From an uncultured Treponema sp. (lineage in GTDB: Bacteria; Spirochaetota; Spirochaetia; Treponematales; Treponemataceae): 38,606 bases of DNA. Position numbers and translations under genes: made by a program. The notes under the pieces are model-generated. The model saw nothing but the letters and a program-made list of their open reading frames with translations. It had not been told where the DNA came from and searched no databases. Positions 32,089-38,606 of the stretch are shown one piece after another; position 1 is the first letter of the stretch; each line of letters begins with the position of its first letter. The stretch is taken from assembly GCF_946187725.1 (NCBI RefSeq), contig NZ_CAMHSK010000026.1, positions 1 to 38,606 on the forward strand. The letters run 5' to 3'.

Positions 32089-32490
32089 TTATTGATGAAG
32101 ACAAACCTACTGTAAAGTCAGGTTATACACCTCTGTCTATTGAAGAAATCAGGGCGCTTGCTAAAGAAGGTGCAAGTAAATCAGCTGAAATAGTTGTTAA
32201 AAGCCATCTTTCTCTGACTGGAGCATCTGGAAAAGTCGGATTGTATTATGATGAAGCTTCTGGTAAATGGTATAAACCAGACGTTTTGATAGAAATTTTG
32301 ACGATGTTTCACGCATAATTGGCGGATTGAAAAGTCCATAATGCCGTTTTTAACTACATAATTGGAAATACTGACAATCATATAAAGAACAGCTCTCTTA
32401 TTTACAGCAAAGATTTATCGTCAATTCGTCTGGCACCGTTTTATGACATTATATGCAGCAGGCGCGTGTGCCCGTTAAGGAGGACATAAA
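32085..32490 (+). pseudogene. HipA-type kinase relic in three collinear blocks
   Basis: Three pieces of a HipA toxin kinase lie in the right order with large deletions between. Block 1 (32085-32280): GYTPLSIEEIRALAKEG, then HLSLTGASGKVGLYYDE and GKWYKP, the N-terminal and nucleotide-binding region. Block 2, after a frameshift (32282-32344): RFDRNFDDVSRIIGGLKSP, the ERFDR region. Block 3 (about 32346-32490): NYIIGNTDNHIKNSSLIYS and IRLAPFYDIICS, the catalytic loop. Intact HipA is usually over 300 residues; far less is left. It cannot be functional. Its end supplies the ribosome-binding site of the next gene. Confidence 0.8.
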
Positions 32491-32493
32491 CAA

Positions 32494-32946
32494 ATGATGG
32501 AAATCAAAAAGACTACTGACAAAGATATTGATGCTCTTATGGAAATAAGGCTCGAAATGCTTAGAATCGTGAACAATTTAAAAGAAAATGAGAACTTCAG
32601 TAACGATTTGATTGAATATAGCCGGGAATATTTTCTAAATGGCGCTCAGACGACTGTTTTTGCAATGGACGGAAAGCAAATTGCAGGATGCGCAACACTG
32701 AGCTACATTACTATTATGCCGACATTTTCACATCCGACAGGAAAGCGTGCGCATCTCATGAATGTCTACACCAGAGCCCAATTCCGAAGGCAAGGCGTTG
32801 GAAAAATGATGGTTCAGTTTTTGATTGACGAGGCAAAAAATCGCGGCGTAACAGAAATCAGCCTTGATGCAACAGAAATGGGACATCCGCTTTATAAAAG
32901 TCTGGGATTCAAAGACAATGCTGAAGGAATGATTCTGTCCATTTAA
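32494..32946 (+). CDS. GNAT-family N-acetyltransferase
   Basis: Acetyltransferase of 150 aa. The acetyl-CoA motif is FRRQGVGKMMVQFLIDEAK near residue 92; ISLDATEMGHPLYKSLGF is the C-terminal block. HPTGKRAHLMNVYTRAQ before it is typical of small stand-alone GNAT proteins of clostridia and treponemes. Two adjacent ATGs (32494, 32497) follow AAGGAGG at ten or thirteen bases, so the first is more likely. It is intact although the genes on both sides are decayed, suggesting selection or recent arrival. The acceptor is unknown. Confidence 0.87.
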   Translation: MMEIKKTTDKDIDALMEIRLEMLRIVNNLKENENFSNDLIEYSREYFLNGAQTTVFAMDGKQIAGCATLSYITIMPTFSHPTGKRAHLMNVYTRAQFRRQGVGKMMVQFLIDEAKNRGVTEISLDATEMGHPLYKSLGFKDNAEGMILSI

Positions 32947-32972
32947 CCTTATGCAATAAAACCGGAGGGCGC

Positions 32973-33026
32973 ATGGCAACAACAAAAGAATATCATGATT
33001 ATGTAATGGAATGTACAAGGAACTGA
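32973..33026 (+). pseudogene. Truncated TfoX-like N-terminus (17 codons)
   Basis: After GGAGGGC the frame reads MATTKEYHDYVMECTRN and stops. Small TfoX/Sxy N-terminal-domain proteins usually begin M-(A/S)-(T/S)-x-KEYxDYV or close to it, so this is probably the first exon-like stub of such a gene, cut short. The resemblance is brief and from memory. The 68 bases after it hold nothing recognisable. Confidence 0.4.
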
Positions 33027-33094
33027 AATAAAAACAATAGTGTAGTGTAAAAAAAAATTGTATTATAGCGTTATATTGGTCGACAGAAGACAGA

Positions 33095-33616
33095 TTATAG
33101 AAAGTAAATATACATCACAAATTGTCCTTTTCTAACTTCGTAAAGTTCACCTTGGAGTTCTGCCATTTGTCCTGTAAGGTGCTGAATATCGAATGGATTA
33201 CGTAAGGAAAGAAAATTGCCTTGAACAGCGGAATTTTTCAAATGGAGAATATCATGATTCGGAATTTCTTCGTTGGGATGCTGAAACAAGTTATGTATGA
33301 CAGGTGAAGTAAAAATCGGGCATAAAATTTTTTCTTTGATAAACTCATCCTGCTTTTCCATAATTGCCAGCTTGCGATGGATTTTTTCATCACGTAAATC
33401 TTCTTCGGTAATGCGGTCTAGTATTGGGGCAGAAATTCCGTTTGCAGAAAGAAAAGCCCTTACATCATCTTTTTGCAAAAACACGAACACAGAGTTGTGA
33501 TTTACGCCATCCCACATCGGCAAGTCGTACAAATATGGCTCGCCGGTGTGTTTTGAAAGAAATGCGAGATTTGAGATTCGAGTTTTTTGTTTTATGACAA
33601 ACTCACCATTTTTCAC
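33095..33616 (-). CDS. Unknown protein, last gene of the SPFH operon
   Basis: A 173-aa protein that I do not recognise. It has no signal peptide or membrane span. It starts with GTG overlapping the beta-helix gene stop by four bases (GTGA), so it is translationally coupled and therefore likely real. Visible features are a DLPMWDGVNHNSVFVF segment, a charged middle (ITEEDLRDEKIHRKLAIMEK) and a C-terminal FDIQHLTGQMAELQGELYEV that could be a short coiled coil. The Phe/His-rich middle (HNLFQHPNEE) is odd. Function unknown. Confidence 0.6.
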   Translation of the reverse strand: MKNGEFVIKQKTRISNLAFLSKHTGEPYLYDLPMWDGVNHNSVFVFLQKDDVRAFLSANGISAPILDRITEEDLRDEKIHRKLAIMEKQDEFIKEKILCPIFTSPVIHNLFQHPNEEIPNHDILHLKNSAVQGNFLSLRNPFDIQHLTGQMAELQGELYEVRKGQFVMYIYFL

Positions 33617-35346
33617 TTTTTTGTTCCTGCGGTGCGCTTTACGGTTGCTTTATCGTTTGAACCGTCATCTGTGATTTTAACAGACTTTTCTACTTTTATA
33701 AAATGTTTCACTTTGCAATTAATGTCTATTGTGTTTTCAAGCGTGATTGAAGCATTCCCCGATGCGCAGATTCCGCTGTGAATTTTTGTATCTTTTAAAT
33801 CATAATCACCTTGTTCAGGTTTTATGCCAAAATGACAGGAATCAAACTCAAGTGAAGCAGAATCTTTAACATAAACAACATATTCTTCACTTGGACTGTT
33901 ATAGAAATAGCAGTTATTGAACTTCGCGTTTGCATTTTCCGAAACAAAGAGTTTTCCCACAGTATCATCTGCCATGGGAATGTAACCGCTTTCTTCTGCT
34001 TCGTGAAAGAAACTGATGTTTGTGAATTCTGCAACTGCATTTCTTTCTAATTTGCAATGGCCTTTTTCATTATCATAAACTTTAGATTCTTCGCCGATAA
34101 TTTTCAGTTTTGCATTGCTCGTCACAAAAAATCCAAGCTGGTTTTCATAAGACTCGAATGATTCAATTTCTGCGACAGCATCATCTTGTACGCAAAGCCC
34201 TCCGAACTCACCATGATTTTCCGTAAGCAAGATTTCTTCGGCATGCAGTTTAGCTTTTTCTGCAACGACGATACCTTCTTCTTTATTGCTGACACAACAC
34301 GCCAAACCTGCATGAAGATTCGAAGCTCCCCAAACTTCAATTCCACCGCCACCATTATTGCGTGAATCAATATTATCTACTGTAAGACAAGCCTGTTCAT
34401 CAAGAATAAGAGCTGTGTATGTGTTTTCATTAAGATAAATCTGTTTTAGATTTGCAGTTGCTTTTTCATATATGCCAAAACCATTTCCAAAATTGAAACG
34501 TGCACATATTTTCCCCGAGAGTGCTTTTTCTGCGTTTATCTTGCCGTTCAAGCAGACTCCCTGCAGCATATTGCAGTCGGCATAAAGACCTGTTTCATTT
34601 TCAGATTCGCTGTCTGGCAAAAAGATTTTTCCGTTACAGTGGATTCCCCATGCTCTGAACGAATAAGAAAATGAATTCTGCAAAAGTCCGCGTTCGTTTA
34701 TAGGGGTAAAACTAACTTCTGCCCCACCCTTTACTACAAGATTCGTAAACTGATTTTTGACAGCATATACACAAGAAAATTCCGCCTTGTCAGCGACAAC
34801 AATTCCGTTTGACGGCGAACCTGCAACACAAACCTTACGGAGCACCACCCCATCAGATTCTATACGCAAAAGTGCGTTATCAAGCTCATTTTCTGCAATT
34901 TCGTAGAGCTTATCCCGTTCGTGATTACTTGAATATTCTTCAAATTCTTCCATATATTTCTGATGAAGCTTGTAGGCCCTTTCGCGCTTTTCCGTGTTTT
35001 TGTCGCTCACAAGCTGATACGGTATGACTTCGCTCTGTATGCGGTTTTTGTGTTTTTCGTAAAATTTTTCGCCGATAAAAACGATTCCTTCAAGCGTTGC
35101 CGCACCACTTATGACGATAGGTTCATTTTTAGGAACAACGATAATCGTTTTTAAATTTGCAAGAGAATCATCCTTGTCCGAAAATCCTTTACCCTGTAGC
35201 GTGATTTTTGATTCTATTGAAAAAGAACCTTTATAAACGCTAGCTTCAAGTTTGAGAATGCCGTTTTCGGGGGTGGAATCTATGAGTTCTTGGAGATTTT
35301 GGGGTTGAGATTCATTGATGTTGTTGTCTGATTTTTCGTTCGTCAT
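33613..35346 (-). CDS. Right-handed beta-helix repeat protein
   Basis: A 577-aa protein. QNLQELIDSTPENGILKLEASVYKG near residue 17 is the typical cap before a parallel beta-helix. About 20 irregular coils of roughly 22 residues follow, recognisable by repeated N-A-x-(A/L) steps such as GAATLEGIVF, SDGVVLRKVCVAGSPSNGI, NNGGGGIEVWGASN and ENANAKFNNCYFYNS. There is no signal peptide, so it seems cytoplasmic, unlike secreted pectate lyase-like proteins. No catalytic motif is seen. It lies 12 bases after a small membrane protein gene in the SPFH operon and may act as a scaffold or binding surface (inference). Confidence 0.75.
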   Translation of the reverse strand: MTNEKSDNNINESQPQNLQELIDSTPENGILKLEASVYKGSFSIESKITLQGKGFSDKDDSLANLKTIIVVPKNEPIVISGAATLEGIVFIGEKFYEKHKNRIQSEVIPYQLVSDKNTEKRERAYKLHQKYMEEFEEYSSNHERDKLYEIAENELDNALLRIESDGVVLRKVCVAGSPSNGIVVADKAEFSCVYAVKNQFTNLVVKGGAEVSFTPINERGLLQNSFSYSFRAWGIHCNGKIFLPDSESENETGLYADCNMLQGVCLNGKINAEKALSGKICARFNFGNGFGIYEKATANLKQIYLNENTYTALILDEQACLTVDNIDSRNNGGGGIEVWGASNLHAGLACCVSNKEEGIVVAEKAKLHAEEILLTENHGEFGGLCVQDDAVAEIESFESYENQLGFFVTSNAKLKIIGEESKVYDNEKGHCKLERNAVAEFTNISFFHEAEESGYIPMADDTVGKLFVSENANAKFNNCYFYNSPSEEYVVYVKDSASLEFDSCHFGIKPEQGDYDLKDTKIHSGICASGNASITLENTIDINCKVKHFIKVEKSVKITDDGSNDKATVKRTAGTKK

Positions 35347-35358
35347 GAGCAGTTTCCT

Positions 35359-35691
35359 TTATTCTTTCAAACCCTTTGCAACCGCATAAAAAATCATCAG
35401 ATAAAGCAAAAACAAAATGCCTGTGATGACAATGTACGGAGCCTGCTTGAAGCCTTTGAAGGCAAAAAGCAAATGTTCAGCGAGCGAAAGCACAAAGAAT
35501 ACGAGCGAAAGTGCCTTTATGTTCGCACTCCCACGCCCGAACGACACCGCAAAAAGCCCGAAAAGCGTGAGGAAAAGGAATCCTCCGCCGCCGAATGTCA
35601 GAAACAGGTTCGATGTTCCCGCGTAAAATCCGTAGCCAGCAAGGGCTGCAATGCCGAGTGAAATTAAAAGCACAATCCAATTTATTTTCAT
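35359..35691 (-). CDS. Small four-span membrane protein of unknown function
   Basis: A 110-aa protein that is almost all membrane: about four helices (WIVLLISLGIAALAGYGFY, FLFLTLFGLFAVSF, ALSLVFFVLSLAEHLLFAF, YIVITGILFLLYLMIFYAV). A GGGG turn separates the first two. AAGGAGT precedes ATG 35691. It sits nine bases after the SPFH-GYF gene and 12 before the beta-helix gene, so it is co-expressed with both and may anchor one of them. I recognise no family. Confidence 0.7.
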   Translation of the reverse strand: MKINWIVLLISLGIAALAGYGFYAGTSNLFLTFGGGGFLFLTLFGLFAVSFGRGSANIKALSLVFFVLSLAEHLLFAFKGFKQAPYIVITGILFLLYLMIFYAVAKGLKE

Positions 35692-35700
35692 AAGAACTCC

Positions 35701-37041
35701 TTACAATGCTGGTGGCACAGGCGGAATCGGTGGAACTGGCGGAGTTGCCTGCCCGAAAATAGCAGAAAGCTCCGGCACATTCCCTGCCGCCATCCAGTTT
35801 GCCATGCCTGCTTTCCAGACAAGACTTTCTCGCGTGAGCTGGCCATTTGCCGCCATCTGAGAAAGCGTTGCAAGTTGATAGGGTCCTGTGCTCTGTCCGT
35901 TTACAGCAACATTGTAGCCATCTTGCTTTGGTGGCGGCGGTGGAACTTGCTGATTCAGTCCGCCCAGAGCGTTGTTCATCATTCCTGCAACATTCCGACC
36001 GATTGCTCCGCCCATTGCCATTCCGGCCATCATGCTTGCGGGGTTAAAGCCACCCCCATTTCCGAGATTTACGCCAAGACCGCCAGCCGCTCCCATTTTT
36101 CCAAGTGCTTCAGCACCCGCAAGTCCCACTCGTGTCGCCTGGTCAATCTGATGAGCCGCAAGGTTCGCACTTTCTGTTCCTAGACGGGCCGCACGCTGGT
36201 ATTCGTCCATATTGATGTCTGCCATGCGCTCCATCTGATGAATGCTGATTGCGCTCTTTGCTTTTTCCTGGTCGCTGATAATATCCGTGGTGACAGCCTT
36301 AAGCTCACGGTAGCCTTCGCTTTCCTTATCAAGCTCAATGTCGCTTACATCAACCGAAGTGACAGTAACTCCAAATTCATTCGACAGACGGGCTTGCAGA
36401 GCAGATGTCAAAGTATTGCTTACTTCAAAATTTTTTCTTTCTAAATGAATGACTGGAATCCCCAAATCAAAAGGAATGTTTGCTACGATTGATTTTGCAT
36501 AATTGCAGACCGCATCACGAATCTGGAGCTTGAAAGCTTCCAAATCAAAATCAATGAGCCTGTGAAGCTTTATGAATTCCTTGTAATCCTTAATTCTGAA
36601 ATTGATTGAACCTCGGACTGCAACAGGAACCGTAAAGTTTGTATTTCGTGCGTCAGCTACATCAAAAAACGGAACTCCGAATTTTACCTGAATGATTCCC
36701 GCAAGATTGATGAAGTAGATTTCCGCCTGAAAAGGACTTGCCCCGCCGAATGCCGCCCCAACTATAGAAGAAAGCACAGGAAAGTTTGCTGTCTTAATCG
36801 TCTGGTCAAAAGGTCCTTCGATATAGTCCTGCATTGCACCGCTTTTCTGAGGATAAACAAAAACCGCAACCTCGCCGTCCTTTACACGTAAAGAAGAGCC
36901 GTAGCGGATTGCGTTTTCTTTTTTGGTTGAGTTTGCATCAACGGCTCCAGCTGGCCGCCACTTCCAGATAAGGTATGTCGGCTCGTCACAGCGGATAACA
37001 TCCATTAAGCCGCCTTCATTTTTTTTGTTGAATATGCCCAT
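35701..37041 (-). CDS. SPFH-domain protein with C-terminal GYF domain (YdjI-like)
   Basis: A 446-aa protein of the bacterial SPFH class. RCDEPTYLIWKWRPAGAVD and YGSSLRVKDGEVAVFVYPQKSG open it, and an SPFH/band-7 core (about 75-260) includes PVAVRGSINFRIKDY and FGVTVTSVDVSDIELDKES. A Gly/Ala/Met-rich tract follows (about 285-360) and then a proline run. Residues about 378-425 are a GYF_2 domain (VNGQSTGPYQLATLSQMAAN, LVWKAGMANWMAAG), and the end is Pro-rich. B. subtilis YdjI-type proteins usually end with a zinc ribbon instead; here the ribbon is on the neighbouring protein. It may form membrane-associated assemblies. AAGGAGAAA precedes ATG 37041. Confidence 0.87.
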   Translation of the reverse strand: MGIFNKKNEGGLMDVIRCDEPTYLIWKWRPAGAVDANSTKKENAIRYGSSLRVKDGEVAVFVYPQKSGAMQDYIEGPFDQTIKTANFPVLSSIVGAAFGGASPFQAEIYFINLAGIIQVKFGVPFFDVADARNTNFTVPVAVRGSINFRIKDYKEFIKLHRLIDFDLEAFKLQIRDAVCNYAKSIVANIPFDLGIPVIHLERKNFEVSNTLTSALQARLSNEFGVTVTSVDVSDIELDKESEGYRELKAVTTDIISDQEKAKSAISIHQMERMADINMDEYQRAARLGTESANLAAHQIDQATRVGLAGAEALGKMGAAGGLGVNLGNGGGFNPASMMAGMAMGGAIGRNVAGMMNNALGGLNQQVPPPPPKQDGYNVAVNGQSTGPYQLATLSQMAANGQLTRESLVWKAGMANWMAAGNVPELSAIFGQATPPVPPIPPVPPAL

Positions 37042-37057
37042 TTGTTTTTCTCCTTGA

Positions 37058-38197
37058 TTATTTAATATATATATCGTCCCAAGTAACCTCGCGCTTTTCA
37101 GCCTCTTCTCTGCTTTTTCCAGCCGCTAATAAATCTGCTTTTAATGTTTCATTCTTGACAGTTAGGATAAATCCTATTTTTATTCTACAGGTTTTAGCAT
37201 TCATAATATTTGCGATTGCCATCTTATATCTTTTTGTAGGATGCTTTCCATTAATAGTCATCTTTAAAATTTGAAAAAAAGAAAAATAAGCATCTTTTAG
37301 CATTAAAGCATCGCCAAATCCTGAAATTTCAGCGATAAAAGGACAGTCTTGTGTTTCTATATCAGATTTTATAGATATAAATACATCATTAAAATAACCT
37401 CCATTCCAATGCAACTTTGTTGTACAATCTTTGGCATTCCATTTTTTCATAGCCAAGAAATCCTTATATTGTTTTTCAACCTCAGCTTTTATGTCGCCTT
37501 GTGCAACCAGTTGTCCTGAAATTCTAGGAAGCTCATCACCTGTGTCATCCCCATAATAAAGAGTTATTCCGTTACCGCCAATTTTAAAATATTTGGATGC
37601 ATCTCCCATTAAAGTGACATTTTCAGCAGGAATAAATGTCTCTTTAGGAATTTTTATAAATCCGCCAGTAATACTTATATGAGCAAATATCAATGAAACA
37701 ACAATAATTGCAGCTGCACCAGTAATTGCGGCAATTATACCGGTTTTCATTTTCTTTGCTTTTGCTGTTGCCGAATCAACTTCTTTTTGAATCATCGCAA
37801 CTTTTGCAAGTCCGTCTGGGTCGGAAGCAAGTGCTATTTTTGCTTTCATAGAAAGCTGATTTAACTTTGCTCTCCAAATTTCATTTTGGCGGGCATTTCT
37901 TTTACCTTCGGCTGTAAATGGATTTACATTTGTTTTTATTAAAGAAGCCGCAAGCACATAGAATTCGAGGATTGATTCCTTTGTGTTTGGAACAACATAA
38001 TTTTCAATCAGATTTTGCATATCTTCTTCTGAATACAAATCTGTAAGTCTTTCAAAAAAATCTTTTACAGATTCATTCACACGATTATCATTAAGCTCAT
38101 GCCCACAACTAGGACAAATACTTGTAAAACTCTGCAATTCAGCTCCACAATTCGGACACTTTTTAATAGTGCCGACATATTCCATTTCTCTTGCCAT
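37058..38197 (-). CDS. Zinc-ribbon protein with one membrane span (YdjG-like position)
   Basis: A 379-aa protein. The N-terminal zinc ribbon is CPNCGAELQSFTSICPSCG (residues 14-32). A helical region follows (about 40-145) and then one membrane helix (about 150-174, AAITGAAAIIVVSLIF), putting the remaining 200 residues outside. That outer part has FIPAENVTLMGDASKYFKIG and a beta-rich lipid-binding-like pattern but no family that I know. AGGAGGAAAA precedes ATG 38197. It lies just before the SPFH gene (16 bases), the arrangement seen for YdjG and YdjI in Bacillus, where the pair works with PspA-type proteins in membrane stress. That parallel is inference. Confidence 0.78.
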   Translation of the reverse strand: MAREMEYVGTIKKCPNCGAELQSFTSICPSCGHELNDNRVNESVKDFFERLTDLYSEEDMQNLIENYVVPNTKESILEFYVLAASLIKTNVNPFTAEGKRNARQNEIWRAKLNQLSMKAKIALASDPDGLAKVAMIQKEVDSATAKAKKMKTGIIAAITGAAAIIVVSLIFAHISITGGFIKIPKETFIPAENVTLMGDASKYFKIGGNGITLYYGDDTGDELPRISGQLVAQGDIKAEVEKQYKDFLAMKKWNAKDCTTKLHWNGGYFNDVFISIKSDIETQDCPFIAEISGFGDALMLKDAYFSFFQILKMTINGKHPTKRYKMAIANIMNAKTCRIKIGFILTVKNETLKADLLAAGKSREEAEKREVTWDDIYIK

Positions 38198-38220
38198 ATT
38201 ATTTTCCTCCTGTTATGGCT

Positions 38221-38606
38221 TTATTCTTGGTTTGATTTCCTTTTCCAATTACACAGTTCCCAAACGGCTACGGAATCATAACCTTGTGATTTTGCAAAAT
38301 TAGAAAAAGCATTTATTATGAATTCATATTTTTTTATTTTTGAAATATCGTTTGTCCACTTTATTTTATTTTTTCCTGTGATACCTAGAGTGGATTTTAA
38401 ATTTTCATATTCTGTTTTATCGCTTTCCAAAGATTCTAAATTGATACTGTCAACTGGTAAATGTGGCGGTTCGCAAATCCAGCCAGCACACCAATAGTAT
38501 TTGCACATCATATTGAGAAGTTTCTGACATTTTCCGATGTCGAGTTCTTCCCCTTCGTCTTTAGAAAAGTCTTGAAGCAATTGAATATTATTTATATGCG
38601 TAATGG
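38221..38606 (-). CDS. Unknown protein, N-terminus beyond the window
   Basis: The frame stays open to the window edge, so only the C-terminal 127 residues or so are seen and the true start lies outside. It is rich in Cys and Trp (CKYYWCAGWICEPPHLPVD, VAVWELCNW) without CXXC pairs. KSTLGITGKNKIKWTNDISK and YEFIINAFSNFAKSQGYDS are hydrophilic. There is no membrane span. The stop is 23 bases before the zinc-ribbon gene, so it belongs to the same operon. I do not recognise it. Confidence 0.6.
   Translation of the reverse strand, partial: ITHINNIQLLQDFSKDEGEELDIGKCQKLLNMMCKYYWCAGWICEPPHLPVDSINLESLESDKTEYENLKSTLGITGKNKIKWTNDISKIKKYEFIINAFSNFAKSQGYDSVAVWELCNWKRKSNQE

Noticed and set aside
1..38606. 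tRNA, rRNA, CRISPR arrays, transposase or phage genes
   Set aside because: Reading both strands I found no cloverleaf with a conserved T-loop, no rRNA-like stretch, no regularly spaced repeats and no transposase or integrase motifs.

Overview
This window looks like chromosomal accessory DNA from an anaerobic, host-associated spirochaete, most likely a Treponema. That is inference, made without any search. The pointers are moderate GC, short intergenic gaps, an envelope with lipoproteins and Sec-exported periplasmic proteins, anaerobic-route cobalamin genes, two c-di-GMP signalling proteins, and a dispersed intergenic repeat of a type I associate with treponemes. I saw no rRNA, tRNA, CRISPR array, intact insertion sequence or prophage.

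Layout. 21-3196 (-): a sugar ABC uptake operon (binding lipoprotein, then two permeases, no ATPase), divergent from an AraC regulator (3394-4152). One nucleotide after araC comes a tight cobalamin block, cbiA-cbiG-cbiH and a three-domain CbiJ-CbiE-CbiT fusion (4154-9444). 9532-14338: a membrane EAL/degenerate-GGDEF protein, an SGNH esterase, an internally deleted adenine deaminase relic and an iron alcohol dehydrogenase. 14448-19604: a repeat copy, then a probable extracytoplasmic redox module (exported UGSC-type fusion protein, TlpA thioredoxin, 50-aa CD1871A-type CXXC membrane peptide, NapH-like Fe-S membrane protein) with a histidine acid phosphatase lipoprotein inserted. 19620-25617: a PAS-GGDEF protein, an acetyltransferase, a copper module (csoR and a copA-copZ fusion under a double CsoR operator), a Phd/ParE toxin-antitoxin pair and a truncated antitoxin stub.

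25653-27882: a LysR regulator divergent from an exported hydrolase, then a second copy of the repeat with a long hairpin. 27958-30839 (+): an operon of a YwnB-like NAD(P)H-binding protein, a zinc macrodomain ADP-ribosylhydrolase, a macrodomain-linked sirtuin (SirTM) and an Rrf2/YwnA regulator. It is a reversible protein ADP-ribosylation locus without the usual lipoylated carrier and ligase genes. 30852-31806 (-): an FMN-type PPOX protein and a DUF2798-like membrane protein. 31863-33094: decaying DNA holding a hipA relic behind a still consensus promoter, an intact acetyltransferase and a 17-codon TfoX-like stub. 33095-38606 (-): a six-gene operon of mostly unknown genes (open-ended ORF, zinc-ribbon membrane protein, SPFH-GYF protein, small membrane protein, beta-helix protein, unknown ORF), reminiscent of the Bacillus ydjGHI stress locus.

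The strongest candidates for something poorly described are the UGSC/TlpA/CD1871A/NapH module, the SirTM-macrodomain operon in its Rrf2/YwnB setting, and the SPFH-GYF operon. Among smaller signals are the copA-copZ fusion with an internal ribosome-binding site, the repeat family with co-varying ends, and mirror-image AraC operators.
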